From Nocardioides marinus (lineage in GTDB: Bacteria > Pseudomonadota > Alphaproteobacteria > Rhodobacterales > Rhodobacteraceae), in contig JAHVJD010000010.1 in the NCBI GenBank assembly GCA_019801415.1, forward strand, positions 94,712 to 158,711: a stretch of 64,000 bases of DNA, written 5' to 3'. Position 1 is the stretch's first letter; the number at the start of each line of letters is the position of its first letter. Positions 16,901 to 25,961 of the stretch are shown one piece after another. Made by a program: the position numbers and the translations under genes. Below the pieces are notes generated by a model. That model was given only the letters and a program-made list of their open reading frames with translations. It had not been told where the DNA came from and searched no databases.

Positions 16901-17731
16901 ATGAGACAACGACTTTCATCCGTCGCAACCGCGCTGGCGGTAACCGCTGCGCTGGCCTGCGGCCTCTTCAGCCTTGGTGCCACCGCGCGCGCCGGAACCG
17001 GGGAAATCGTGCGGGTCGAGGTGCTGGACGGCGGCACCACCGCGCGCGGCACGCTGCAGGCGGCACTGCGCATCACCTTGCAGCCGGGCTGGAAAACCTA
17101 TTGGCGGGCGCCGGGCGATGCGGGCATCCCGCCGACCTTCTCCTGGCGGGGTGCGCGCAACCTCGGCGCGGTCGCCTTCACCTGGCCGACGCCCGAGGTT
17201 TTCCTGACCTCTGGCTTTCGCACCATCGGTTATCACGATCAGCTGGTGCTGCCGGTTGAGGTGACGCCACAGACCCCGGGCAAGCCGGTGCGCCTGAAGG
17301 GGCGGATGGAACTGGGCGTGTGCAAGGATGTCTGCGTGCCCGCAGACGTGCGCTTTGACCACCAGCTTGATCCGGGCGCGCCGCGCCACCCGGCGATAGC
17401 CGCCGCCCTGGCCAGCCGCCCCTGGTCGGCCAGCGAGGCGGGCGTGCGCGCCGCCACCTGCAGCCTGCGCCCCACCAAATATGGCATGGAGGCCACCGCC
17501 CGCATCACCATGCCCTCGGCCGGTGGCGAGGAGATCGCGGTGATCGAACCCGGTAGCCCCACCCTGCACGCCGGGGAAACCAAGACGCGGCGCGAGGGCA
17601 ACCAACTGATCGCACAGACCGAATTCCTGCCTGCCGAGGGCCGCGCCTATGCCATCGACCGCTCGAAACTTCGGATCACGGTGCTGGGCCGCGACCACGC
17701 GGTGGACATCCGCGGCTGTGACGCGGGGTGA
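16901..17731 (+). CDS. Exported DsbD N-terminal-domain-like protein
   Basis: The 276-residue product has a clear signal peptide (basic MRQR, hydrophobic core, cleavage near ATARAG). It is followed by an immunoglobulin-like domain resembling the periplasmic N-terminal domain of DsbD. The key feature is [12 protein letters not shown] with Cys141 and Cys145, matching the family's redox-active or metal-related cysteine pair spaced by three residues. Unlike full DsbD it has no membrane or thioredoxin domain. It may take part in periplasmic thiol exchange or cytochrome/copper-protein maturation. I use the ATG at 16901 for the best signal peptide. The ATG at 16889 is possible. Confidence 0.8.
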   Translation: MRQRLSSVATALAVTAALACGLFSLGATARAGTGEIVRVEVLDGGTTARGTLQAALRITLQPGWKTYWRAPGDAGIPPTFSWRGARNLGAVAFTWPTPEVFLTSGFRTIGYHDQLVLPVEVTPQTPGKPVRLKGRMELGVCKDVCVPADVRFDHQLDPGAPRHPAIAAALASRPWSASEAGVRAATCSLRPTKYGMEATARITMPSAGGEEIAVIEPGSPTLHAGETKTRREGNQLIAQTEFLPAEGRAYAIDRSKLRITVLGRDHAVDIRGCDAG

Positions 17732-17739
17732 GTCGACGC

Positions 17740-18267
17740 ATGCCCGAGGACAAGACCCTGCCCACCGTGGACGCAACCCCCGAACCCCTGCCCGATCCAG
17801 TCGTGAAACGCCCGGTTCTGGGGGCCATCGCGGTAGTGTGTCACCGGATTGACGGACAGGATCACGTCATCCTGGTGCAGCGCGGCAAAACGCCCAACGC
17901 GGGTTGGTGGGGCTTTCCGGGGGGGCACGTGGAATTGGGAGAAACCGCGCTGGAGGCGGCGGCCCGGGAGCTTCTGGAGGAAACCGGCGTCCACGCGCGG
18001 CCAGTCGAATACCTGACCAACATTGACGTGATTGCCCGGGACGCGGACGGCGCAGCACAGCAGCAATACCTGCTGTGCGTGGTGCTCTGCGAATATTTGC
18101 ACGGCACCCCGGCACCGGAGGATGACGCCGAGCAGGCCGAATGGATCCCGGTGACGGAGATCGCCACCCGCGGGCTGCAACTTCTGGACAAGGTGCCCGA
18201 AGTCGCGCTGGCAGCTCAGGCGCGCTGGCGGGAGCTGGCCCGCAACGCCAACCCGCCGACAAGGTAG
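17740..18267 (+). CDS. Nudix hydrolase
   Basis: A 175-residue Nudix-fold pyrophosphohydrolase. The Nudix box GX5EX7REUXEEXGU is complete at residues 62-84 (starting GHVELGE and ending REL-EETGV), giving the magnesium-binding helix. The substrate is some nucleoside diphosphate linked to another moiety and cannot be told from sequence. The ATG at 17740 has a GGGGTG upstream. An alternative GTG at 17728 overlaps the preceding stop codon. Its last 52 bases overlap the end of the RND transporter gene on the opposite strand. Confidence 0.9.
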   Translation: MPEDKTLPTVDATPEPLPDPVVKRPVLGAIAVVCHRIDGQDHVILVQRGKTPNAGWWGFPGGHVELGETALEAAARELLEETGVHARPVEYLTNIDVIARDADGAAQQQYLLCVVLCEYLHGTPAPEDDAEQAEWIPVTEIATRGLQLLDKVPEVALAAQARWRELARNANPPTR

Positions 18268-21200
18268 GTCAGCAGCGCCAGAACCAGCGCGCCGAGGACA
18301 AAGGCCAGCAGTCCCGCCCGCACCGGCTCCATCGCTGCCAGCGATGGCAGCGACCGCAGGACCGGATGCAGCGCACCGGTGGCCATCGGCCAGCCCAGCG
18401 CCAGAACCAGCCAGCCCAGTTGCACCATTGCAGCCCCCGTCATCAGCCAGCGTAGCCGCCCTGCACCGCGTCGCAGCGCGCGCCGGAAGGAGGTCACCGG
18501 CCGACTGAGATCGCGCTGCACCGCCACCAGGGCAGGCACCACGAGAAGCACGAGGAACATGCCGAAGCCCAGGCCGTAGACCAGTGTAATCACCGTGGGT
18601 TTCAGGAACTGCGCCTGCTGCGAGCGCTCGAACAACAAGGGTGCCAGCCCCAGCACCGTGGTCATCGTGGTCAACATCACCGGGCGCAGCCGGTCCGCCG
18701 CCGCGTCGATGATCGAGGGAATCAGCCCCCGATCCCTGGCGTATTCGTCGATGGTCGTCACCAGCACGATGGAATCATTGATGATGATGCCGGTCATGCC
18801 GAGAAGCCCCACCACCGTGAACATGCTCAGTGGCACCTCCCACATGTAGTGGCCCCAGATGGTCCCCACCAGGCCGAAGGGGATGATCGCCATCACCACC
18901 AGCGGCCGGGTCCAGCTGGCAAAGATCCAGGACAGCACCAGGTAAATGCCGGTCAGGCACAGCACCAGCCCGGTGCCCGCCTCCTGCAGGAAGGTCTGTT
19001 CCTGCTCGGCCAGACCGGACAGTCGCCAGTCCACCTGCCGTTCGCTGGCGATCTGCGGCAGGATTTCCTGCTGCAGCGCCTGCATCACCGCCTCGGCACG
19101 GGCGGGGTCATCCTCGGAGATGTCACCGGTCACACTGATCACCCGCACGCCGTTTTCGCGCCGCACGGTGGAAAAGCCGCTGCGCCGCTCGACCGAGACG
19201 ATGTCAGCGAGGGGCACGTAAATGCCGCTGGGGGCGCGCATCAGGGTGCGTTCCAGGAAATCAGCGGTCAGCTCGCCCTCCGGCAGCTCGACCCTAATGG
19301 TGGCGCTGCGCGGCCCGTCCGGGTAGGTCGCGGCCTCGATCCCGTTCAGCCGCGCCCGCAGCGCCTGACCCAGGCTGCCGATGGTAAAATTCAGAGCCTG
19401 CCCCTGCGGGGTCAGGTCCAGGATCAGCTCTTCCTTGTCATAGGCGAGGTTGTCCTCGACCGCGGAGACTTCGGGGAAGCGCAGCAGCGCGGTCTTCAGA
19501 TCCTCGGAAGCGTTTTTCAGCACCTGCACGTCAGCGCCGGAAAACTGCACGTCCAGCGCGTCCCCCCCCGGCCCGGAACGCCAGCCGCGGAAGGACACGG
19601 TCTCGACCAGCGGGTGACGCACCACCCGCTCCTGCAGTTCCGCAACGAAGGCAAAGCTGGAATAAGGGCGCAGGTCAGCCTCGATCAGCTCGATCGAGAT
19701 GCCGCCAAGGAGATCGGCATCCTTGGCTTCGACGCCGGACAGCCCGCGCCCGCTGTTCCCGCCGACCTCGGCCATCACGAAGGCCAGCGGATTGCGGCCA
19801 TACCGCGCTTCATACTCGGCGCCCAGCGCCTCGGTCGCGCGCTGCATCTCCTGCATCATCGCCAGCGAGTCGGCACGGGTGGCGCCCTCGACCATGGCGA
19901 AATTGCCGGTGACGGAGCCGCGTTCCGGCGCATTGAAGAAGCGCCATTTCACGTCTCCGTTGATGAACAGGGCCGCCTGGCTCGCCAGCACCGCCAGTGC
20001 CCCCGCCAGCACCGCGTAGCGCGCCCGCACCACCAGCGCCATCAGCGGGCGGAAGCCATGGTCGCGCAGCCAGCGAAAGCCGCGGTTCACCATCCGGTTG
20101 GGCCAGTCGTACCAGTGCCGCGCCTGCGCGTGGGTCAGCGCATGGGCGAGGTGGTTGGGCAGGATCAGGAAGCATTCCACCAGCGAGGCCGCCAGCACCG
20201 CGATGACGGTGAAGGGGATGTCACGGATCAACTCACCAAAGCGCCCCCCCACCGACACCAGGCCAAAGAAGGCAATGATGGTGGTCAGTGTCGCCGCAAA
20301 GACCGGCATCGCCATGCGGCGGGCGGCGTTCTCGGCGGCCTCGACCGGGCTTTCGCCTAGGCGGCGCACGCGGAAGTCAGCATGCTCCCCCACCACGATG
20401 GCATCATCCACCACGATCCCCAGCGTGATGATGAGACCAAAGAGGCTGATCATGTTGATGGTGATGCCCGCGGCATACATCAGCGCCACGGCGGCAAACA
20501 TCGCCGCCGGGATGCCCGCCGCAACCCAGAAGGCGATGCGAGTGTTCAGGAACAGGAACAGCAGGCACATCACCAGCCCCAGCCCCGCCAACCCGTTGTC
20601 GACCAGGATATCCAACCGGTCAGTGATCGCCTGCGCCCGGGTGCGGATCAGCTCGGCGGTTACCCCCTGCGGCAGGCTGGCCTGCAACTGGTCCACCACC
20701 TCCTGCACCTGCGCCTGCAAGCGGATCGCATTGCCCTGGTCCGAGCGGTCGACACGGATCGACATCGCCGGATTGTCACCGACAAAGTAGGAGCGGTTGC
20801 GGTCGACACCTTCGACCCGTAGCTGCGCCACATCGCCAACAGTCAGCACCGAGCCATCGGCATTGGTGCGCAGCACGATGGACGCCAGCTGATCGGGTTT
20901 GCGTTTCTCGCTGCCGGTGCGGACCCGGGCATTGGCGCCGCTGATGTCGCCTGCCGGGTCTGCATCGACCTCGGCGGCGATGGCATCGGCGATTTCGCGC
21001 ATGGTGATGTCATGGGTAATCAGGCTGGCGGTGGGCACCTCGACGATGGTTTCGGGCGCCGCCACGCCGCGGATGGTGGTGCGGGTCACCCCGGCCTCGA
21101 ACAGGCGCACGACCAGCTCATCGGCGAATTGCCCGAGCTGCCCCGGCGCCACCGGGCCGGAGATCACCACGTCTGTCACCCGGTCTCGCCAGGCGCCCCG

Positions 21201-21611
21201 GCGCACGCTGGGCTCCTCGGCCTCCTCCGGCAGCGTGGTGACGCCATCCACGGCAGATTGCACATCATCGGCAGCCTGCCCCATATCGGTGCCCGGCTCG
21301 AATTCCAATGTCAGCGTGGCGCTGCCCTCGCGCGAGGTGGAGGTGGTTTCCTCGACCCCGTCCACCGCGAGCAGCACCGGTTCCAGCACCTGCACGATGG
21401 CGCTGTCGACATCCTCCGGGCCTGCCCCTTCCCATTCCACGGAGACGGTGACGCTTTCGACGATCACATCGGGAAAGAACTGCGCCCGCATGTTGGGGAT
21501 CGCCATGCCCCCCAGCACCAGCATCAGCACCAGCATCAGGTTGGCGGCGGTGCGATGGCGGGTGAAGTAGCTGAACAGCCCGCGGGCGGTGTGCGGCAGA
21601 TCGCGGACCAT
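18216..21611 (-). CDS. RND-family efflux pump inner-membrane transporter
   Basis: This 1131-residue protein is a proton-driven pump of the resistance-nodulation-division superfamily. It has a first membrane helix at about 20-40, a large periplasmic porter region, the central helix bundle with the GIVVDDAIVVGEHADF segment (paired Asp of the proton relay), a second periplasmic half, and a final bundle containing TGIIINDSIVLVTTIDEY. Length is slightly above the roughly 1040 of AcrB. It is translated five bases after the adaptor gene, forming a two-gene efflux operon. No outer-membrane factor is adjacent. The Cys-poor, multidrug-style sequence does not reveal the substrate. Confidence 0.95.
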   Translation of the reverse strand: MVRDLPHTARGLFSYFTRHRTAANLMLVLMLVLGGMAIPNMRAQFFPDVIVESVTVSVEWEGAGPEDVDSAIVQVLEPVLLAVDGVEETTSTSREGSATLTLEFEPGTDMGQAADDVQSAVDGVTTLPEEAEEPSVRRGAWRDRVTDVVISGPVAPGQLGQFADELVVRLFEAGVTRTTIRGVAAPETIVEVPTASLITHDITMREIADAIAAEVDADPAGDISGANARVRTGSEKRKPDQLASIVLRTNADGSVLTVGDVAQLRVEGVDRNRSYFVGDNPAMSIRVDRSDQGNAIRLQAQVQEVVDQLQASLPQGVTAELIRTRAQAITDRLDILVDNGLAGLGLVMCLLFLFLNTRIAFWVAAGIPAAMFAAVALMYAAGITINMISLFGLIITLGIVVDDAIVVGEHADFRVRRLGESPVEAAENAARRMAMPVFAATLTTIIAFFGLVSVGGRFGELIRDIPFTVIAVLAASLVECFLILPNHLAHALTHAQARHWYDWPNRMVNRGFRWLRDHGFRPLMALVVRARYAVLAGALAVLASQAALFINGDVKWRFFNAPERGSVTGNFAMVEGATRADSLAMMQEMQRATEALGAEYEARYGRNPLAFVMAEVGGNSGRGLSGVEAKDADLLGGISIELIEADLRPYSSFAFVAELQERVVRHPLVETVSFRGWRSGPGGDALDVQFSGADVQVLKNASEDLKTALLRFPEVSAVEDNLAYDKEELILDLTPQGQALNFTIGSLGQALRARLNGIEAATYPDGPRSATIRVELPEGELTADFLERTLMRAPSGIYVPLADIVSVERRSGFSTVRRENGVRVISVTGDISEDDPARAEAVMQALQQEILPQIASERQVDWRLSGLAEQEQTFLQEAGTGLVLCLTGIYLVLSWIFASWTRPLVVMAIIPFGLVGTIWGHYMWEVPLSMFTVVGLLGMTGIIINDSIVLVTTIDEYARDRGLIPSIIDAAADRLRPVMLTTMTTVLGLAPLLFERSQQAQFLKPTVITLVYGLGFGMFLVLLVVPALVAVQRDLSRPVTSFRRALRRGAGRLRWLMTGAAMVQLGWLVLALGWPMATGALHPVLRSLPSLAAMEPVRAGLLAFVLGALVLALLTYLVGGLALRASSRQRA

Positions 21612-21616
21612 CGGGA

Positions 21617-23080
21617 TCAGCCTCCCATCCGCGATTCAATGCGGCTGACTAGCCCCGCTGGCACCCGCGCCGCGGCCAGTTTCTGCAGCATCTGCTGCTT
21701 TTCCTCCGACGGCATCGTGCCACTGGCCTCGACAAAGGCCACCAGCCGTGCGCGGCGCTCGTCGCTGAGTTCGATCAGATCCGGCAGGTCCGGACGCGCC
21801 TGCGCCTCGGCGCCCTGGCGCAGCGGGCGGACCTTGATGCCCGCCCCCAGCAGCGGCGTGCGCCCGGTGACCACCGCGCGCCCGGCGAGACCGGCCCCGC
21901 GGATCAGCACATCGTCGCCCTGGCGGCGCACCAGCTCTACCGGCAATGCCTCCAGCCGGTTGTCGGCATCCAGCACCAGCACACTGCCATCCGCGCCCAG
22001 CGCCGAAGCCGGGACGCGGGCCACGCCCGCGACTTCCGGCTCGGTCACCCGCACGGTGACGAAATCACCCGGTTTGAACCCCGGCGCGGCGTCCAGTTCA
22101 GCGTAGATCAGTCGCCCGGTCTGCCCATCGCCCGCCGCGCCGCTGGCGCGCGTGATCCGGCCTGTGGCGCTGAGCCCGGCACCGGCAGCATCCAGCGTCA
22201 CCCGCACCGGCGCTGTCAGCACCCGCCCCTCGGCATCCAGCAGCCGGGCATATTGCGCGGTAGACACACGAAAGGCGACCTCGAGCAGGTCTGGATCGAC
22301 GAGCTCGGCCAGTTTTTCATTGGCCGACACCAGCCGCCCCTGCACCAGGCTGACGCCCTGCAGGGTACCGCTGAAACCGGCGGTGATGGTGGTATCCTCA
22401 AGGTCGCGGCGAGCCTCGTCCAGCGCGATCTCGGCGCGCGCCACCCGGGTGGCGGCCTGGTCGGCGCGGGCCTCGGCCTGGCTGACGGCCTGACGGCGCG
22501 AGATCACCGCCTGGCGGGCCTGCACCGCCGCCAGCTCGGCGGTTTCAACGGTGGCGGCGGTGCCGACGCCACGTGCCTGCAGATCCTGCTGACGCTGGAA
22601 CGCCCGCTCGCGCAGTTGCGCCTGATCCTGCGCCGCCTGCAGTTCGTCCTGCGCCAGGATCAGCGCCCGGCCGGCGTCGCGTTCTTCGGCGCGGGCATCC
22701 ATCATGTCGGCCTCGGCGCGGTCCAAGGCGGCCTGCGCGTCCGCCGGGTCGATCTGCACCAGCACTTCGCCCGCGCGCACGCTGCCGCCTTCAACGAAGC
22801 CCTCCGCCAGCTGCACCACCCGCCCCGAGGTGGCAGTGCGCAGCTCGAGCGTCCGGCGGCTCTCGATACGGCCAAAGGCGGTCAGCTCCGGGGCCACGGT
22901 CTGCATCTGCGCAGTGACGACATTCACCGCGAACACCCGCTCGCGCGCCGGTGGCGCGGCACGTTCGGCCCCCAGCCGCGATTGCACCGCGTCAACAATC
23001 AGCTGCGCGGCAAAGATCAGCAGGGCCGCCGTCACCGCCACCAGCAAAAGGCCTGTCACACTCTGCCGCAAAAAGCGCAT
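21617..23080 (-). CDS. RND efflux periplasmic adaptor (membrane fusion protein)
   Basis: The 487-residue product has an N-terminal membrane anchor (about 8-28), a lipoyl-like half (TSGRVVQLAEGFVEGG), a long Ala/Arg/Glu-rich coiled-coil hairpin of about 110 residues, the second half-motif (ITAGFSGTLQGVSL), and beta-barrel domains. This is the layout of HlyD/AcrA-type adaptors bridging inner-membrane pump and outer-membrane channel. The ATG at 23080 follows an AAGGA sequence at good spacing, and an in-frame TTG at 23086 is less likely. It is the first gene of the efflux operon and has a polar C-terminal tail rich in Glu and Arg. Confidence 0.93.
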   Translation of the reverse strand: MRFLRQSVTGLLLVAVTAALLIFAAQLIVDAVQSRLGAERAAPPARERVFAVNVVTAQMQTVAPELTAFGRIESRRTLELRTATSGRVVQLAEGFVEGGSVRAGEVLVQIDPADAQAALDRAEADMMDARAEERDAGRALILAQDELQAAQDQAQLRERAFQRQQDLQARGVGTAATVETAELAAVQARQAVISRRQAVSQAEARADQAATRVARAEIALDEARRDLEDTTITAGFSGTLQGVSLVQGRLVSANEKLAELVDPDLLEVAFRVSTAQYARLLDAEGRVLTAPVRVTLDAAGAGLSATGRITRASGAAGDGQTGRLIYAELDAAPGFKPGDFVTVRVTEPEVAGVARVPASALGADGSVLVLDADNRLEALPVELVRRQGDDVLIRGAGLAGRAVVTGRTPLLGAGIKVRPLRQGAEAQARPDLPDLIELSDERRARLVAFVEASGTMPSEEKQQMLQKLAAARVPAGLVSRIESRMGG

Positions 23081-23209
23081 CTTCAAATCCTTCCGGTGGC
23101 GGTTGCTTCCGGGGCCGCCGCATTGCTGTGTCTGGGCGCGAACGCCTTGAACCCGCTTGCAAACATACCGTTTTGCGCAGGGGTTTTCGAGCTTACACGC
23201 AAGCCACCG

Positions 23210-23752
23210 TCATTTCCGACGCAGATGTTCGTCCAATCTGGGCATTATTTCCACGAAATTGCAGGGCCGATGCCGGTAATCGAGCTGTTTGCAGAGGATC
23301 TCGTCCCAGCCGTCCTTGCAGGCGCCGGGGCTGCCGGGCAGCGCAAACAGATAGGTCCCGCCTGCGACGCCGCCCGTGGCACGCGACTGCACCGCGCTGG
23401 TGCCGATCTTCTGCATCGAGACAATCGTGAAGACGGTGCCGAAGGCCTCGATCTCCTTTTCGTAGACGTCACGGTGCGCCTCGACCGTGACATCGCGCCC
23501 GGTCAGACCGGTGCCGCCGGTCGAAATCACCACATCAACCTTGGGGTCGGCCACCCAGGCGCGCAGCTGCGCCGCGATCTCCGTGCGCTCATCCGGGATG
23601 ATCTTGCGATCTGCCAGCACATGGCCTGCGTCGCGCAACCGGTCCACCAGCACCTGGCCGGAGCGGTCGTCCTCCAGTCGGCGGCTGTCGGAGACCGTCA
23701 GCACGGCGATGCGTACCGGGATGAACTCCCGCGTTTCGTCGATCCGGGACAT
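23210..23752 (-). CDS. moaB: Molybdenum cofactor biosynthesis protein MoaB
   Basis: A 180-residue member of the MoaB/Mog family, which adenylylates molybdopterin before metal insertion. The conserved core reads RIAVLTVSDSR, then DVVISTGGTGLTGRDVTVEA, and PGSPGACKDGWDEIL, matching the molybdopterin-binding and nucleotide-binding loops. The start ATG at 23752 directly precedes the short N-terminal extension. It stands apart from the moeA-mobAB and moaE-moaD groups but completes another step of the same pathway. The lysE-type gene ends five bases upstream, so the two are likely cotranscribed. Confidence 0.94.
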   Translation of the reverse strand: MSRIDETREFIPVRIAVLTVSDSRRLEDDRSGQVLVDRLRDAGHVLADRKIIPDERTEIAAQLRAWVADPKVDVVISTGGTGLTGRDVTVEAHRDVYEKEIEAFGTVFTIVSMQKIGTSAVQSRATGGVAGGTYLFALPGSPGACKDGWDEILCKQLDYRHRPCNFVEIMPRLDEHLRRK

Positions 23753-23757
23753 GAGCG

Positions 23758-24378
23758 TCACACCTTTTCCATGATGGCCAGCCGTACCGCCAGCGCTGCA
23801 AAAATCGTTCCCGACACCCGGCCGAGCCAACGGGCAAAGACCGGCGAACCCGTCAGCTTGCGCCCGGCCTGCCCGGCAAAAAGACCGACCAGCCCGTTGA
23901 TGATGAAACCGCCCAGCGACAGCACCGCGCCGTAGATCAGGAACTGGCCGAACACCGGCCCGGCTTCGGGCACCACGAACTGCGGGATGAAGGCCAGCAC
24001 GAAGAGGATCACCTTGGGGTTCGTCAGGTTCACGATGAACCCCGCCCGGAACGCCCGCGCCGCGGGCACCGGCACTCCGGCGGCGGCCACCTGCCGGCCG
24101 CGCCACGCGCCCCAGGCCAGGTAAAGCAGATAGCCGACACCGACCCAGCGGATCACGTCGAACAGCCCCGGCAGCGCGGCCACCACGGCCCCGAGCCCCA
24201 GCCCCGCCAGCACCACATGCACCATGCACCCGGCGGTGATGCCCGCACTGGCCGCCACCGCAGCACCACGCCCCGAGCGCAACCCCTGGCCGAGGCAAAA
24301 CATCATGTCCGCCCCGGGGGTGAGATTCAGCGCCAGCGCCGCCGGAATGAAGGCCAGCAATGTCAAAAGATCGATCAT
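23758..24378 (-). CDS. LysE-family amino acid/metabolite exporter
   Basis: A 206-residue membrane protein with about six helices. The N-terminal LTPGADMMFCLGQGLRSGRGA segment is the LysE/RhtB family signature, followed by the FIVNLTNPKVILFVLAFIPQF motif. Family members export amino acids or homoserine lactone-related compounds, and the exact substrate is unknown. I start at the ATG at 24378, preceded by a GAGG site; the in-frame GTG further up is less likely. It overlaps the stop of the phosphoesterase gene by four bases. Confidence 0.9.
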   Translation of the reverse strand: MIDLLTLLAFIPAALALNLTPGADMMFCLGQGLRSGRGAAVAASAGITAGCMVHVVLAGLGLGAVVAALPGLFDVIRWVGVGYLLYLAWGAWRGRQVAAAGVPVPAARAFRAGFIVNLTNPKVILFVLAFIPQFVVPEAGPVFGQFLIYGAVLSLGGFIINGLVGLFAGQAGRKLTGSPVFARWLGRVSGTIFAALAVRLAIMEKV

Positions 24379-24974
24379 CTTTCCACCTCGAACCACGTCA
24401 CGCCGGGGCCGAGGTTGACCACCTGCGTTTTTCCGATCCGGCCGCGTTGCCCCCAGCAGTCATGCACGTGTCCGCACAACAGCAATCGCGGCTGGATCCT
24501 CTCGGCAGCAGCGCGGATCGCGGTGGAGCCCACCGAAATCCCGCCGGATGTCACATCGGCAACCCCCTTGGGCGGGGAGTGCGTTATCAGGATATCGGCG
24601 GCGTCGCAGTTCGCCAGCATCGCGTTCGCCTCTACCTCGCTCAGATCGCAGGACCAGCTGCCAAAGGGCGTTTGCGGCACGCCATATCCAAGGCCGAACA
24701 GGCGCAGTCCTGCGCTCTTTGTCCCCTCACCATGCAGAACCGTTGTCGCGGCAAAGCCCGCAGCGCGCAGCTCCTCGGCGCTTTCGCCATTTCCGGGCAC
24801 AGCCACCATCGGCGCCTGCAGGTCCGCCAGCATGGCCGCCGCCCGGTCGAGCCCCCGCCGCATGTTGCAGAAATCTCCGGCCCCGATCACCAGATCCGCC
24901 TCGGCGCTGGCCGCCACCAGCGCCGCCGCGTGCGGCGCCGACAGGTGCAGGTCGGAAAAGGCGAGGATCTTCAT
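24375..24974 (-). CDS. Metallophosphoesterase (calcineurin-like)
   Basis: A 199-residue calcineurin-like phosphoesterase with the ordered metal-binding motifs SDLHL (residues 7-11), GAGDFCN, VPGNGES, ITHSPPKG and CGHVHDCWG. These form the two-metal site. The VPGNGES variant of the usual GNHD replaces the His with Glu or Gly, which suggests altered activity. Substrate unknown. It sits directly after the uracil-DNA glycosylase gene (16 bases) and overlaps the exporter gene, in a run of four same-strand genes ending at moaB. Confidence 0.87.
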   Translation of the reverse strand: MKILAFSDLHLSAPHAAALVAASAEADLVIGAGDFCNMRRGLDRAAAMLADLQAPMVAVPGNGESAEELRAAGFAATTVLHGEGTKSAGLRLFGLGYGVPQTPFGSWSCDLSEVEANAMLANCDAADILITHSPPKGVADVTSGGISVGSTAIRAAAERIQPRLLLCGHVHDCWGQRGRIGKTQVVNLGPGVTWFEVER

Positions 24975-24990
24975 CGGCTCCCCCCTGAGA

Positions 24991-25755
24991 TCAGCTGACG
25001 GCATCCAGCCGGGCGCGAAGCGCCAGCAGATCCGCCCATGCCAGCCGCTTCTGACGTGGCTGGCGCAACAGGTCGGCCGGATGGTACATGGGTACGACGG
25101 GCTTGCCCCACGCCTGCTCCCACTTGCCACGCAGCCGGGACAGCCCCCGTTTGCCAAGCACCGCCTGACAGGCGACATTGCCCATCAGCACCAGCACCTC
25201 CGGCTCCGCCAGCGCCACATGCCGCTCCAGGAACGGTGTCAGCATGGCGATCTCCGCAGCCGTCGGGTCGCGCCCCTGAGGCGGGCGCCATGGAAGCACA
25301 TTGGTCATGTAGACCTGGGCGTCACGTTCAAGATCAATGGCCGCCAGCATCCGTTCCAGAAGCGCCCCCGCCTGCCCCGCGAACGGCAGGCCCGAACGAT
25401 CCTCCTCGCGGTTGGGCGCATCCCCTATAAGCATCACCCGCGCCCCCGGCGCACCAGCAGAAAAAACCAGGTTGCGGGCGCCGAGTTTCAATTCGCAATG
25501 GCTGAAGGCCTCCATCGCCGCGCGCAGGGCAGCCAGGCTGTCGGCAGCGCGCGCCGCCTTGCGCGCCTCCTCGACCGGGTCGACCTCCTTCGGCTTGGGC
25601 GGCGGCGCCGGGGCCGCCCCGGGCTTGGGCTTCGGCGCCGGGTCCTCCAGCGCGTAGCGATCCACTGGCGCCTCGCACAGGGCATCGGTGGCGCCAAGCT
25701 CCACCTGCCACTCCAACAGCGCCCGGGCGCTCCAGTAATCCAATGCCGATTCCAT
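24991..25755 (-). CDS. Uracil-DNA glycosylase, family-4-like
   Basis: A 254-residue protein of the UDG superfamily. It has motif A as LIGDAPNREEDRSGLPFAGQAG (from residue 109), TNVLPWRPP, the VLVLMGNVACQAVLG strand, and motif B YHPADLL. Family-4 enzymes remove uracil from DNA and normally hold a 4Fe-4S cluster through four Cys. Here only C27, C87 and one late Cys exist, and the positions normally CRPP and near LTPF are Trp and Leu, so the cluster is probably absent. A Pro/Ala/Lys-rich linker of about 25 residues precedes the core. Activity is therefore plausible but unproven. Confidence 0.88.
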   Translation of the reverse strand: MESALDYWSARALLEWQVELGATDALCEAPVDRYALEDPAPKPKPGAAPAPPPKPKEVDPVEEARKAARAADSLAALRAAMEAFSHCELKLGARNLVFSAGAPGARVMLIGDAPNREEDRSGLPFAGQAGALLERMLAAIDLERDAQVYMTNVLPWRPPQGRDPTAAEIAMLTPFLERHVALAEPEVLVLMGNVACQAVLGKRGLSRLRGKWEQAWGKPVVPMYHPADLLRQPRQKRLAWADLLALRARLDAVS

Positions 25756-25854
25756 AGGCCCAAGCTACTCCGCCCCGCCCCCGAGCGGAACACCTCTCGG
25801 CCCCCTCACCCCAACTTTCAACCCCTTCACCTTTCTGGAAATACTCCGGGGAGC

Positions 25855-25874
25855 GCGAGGGGCCGGCCCCTCGC
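25855..25874. repeat. 20-bp perfect palindrome in UDG/pyrB gap
   Basis: GCGAGGGGCC directly abuts its reverse complement with no loop. It follows an AT-richer TTTCTGGAAATACTCCGGGG stretch. The gap lies between divergently transcribed genes, so it is not an obvious terminator. It could be an operator, or part of a dispersed intergenic element. Confidence 0.5.
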
Positions 25875-25961
25875 CTGCGCGCGCGGCGCAAACTGCCGCA
25901 GCGCTTGCCGCACGCAGCCGCCCCGCCTATAACAAGCCGCAAATCACGCGGAGCCGCCCCC

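Noticed and set aside
18849..20360. 503-codon open frame antisense to the RND transporter
   Set aside because: Gln/His/Pro-rich shadow of the transporter; no credible start signal.
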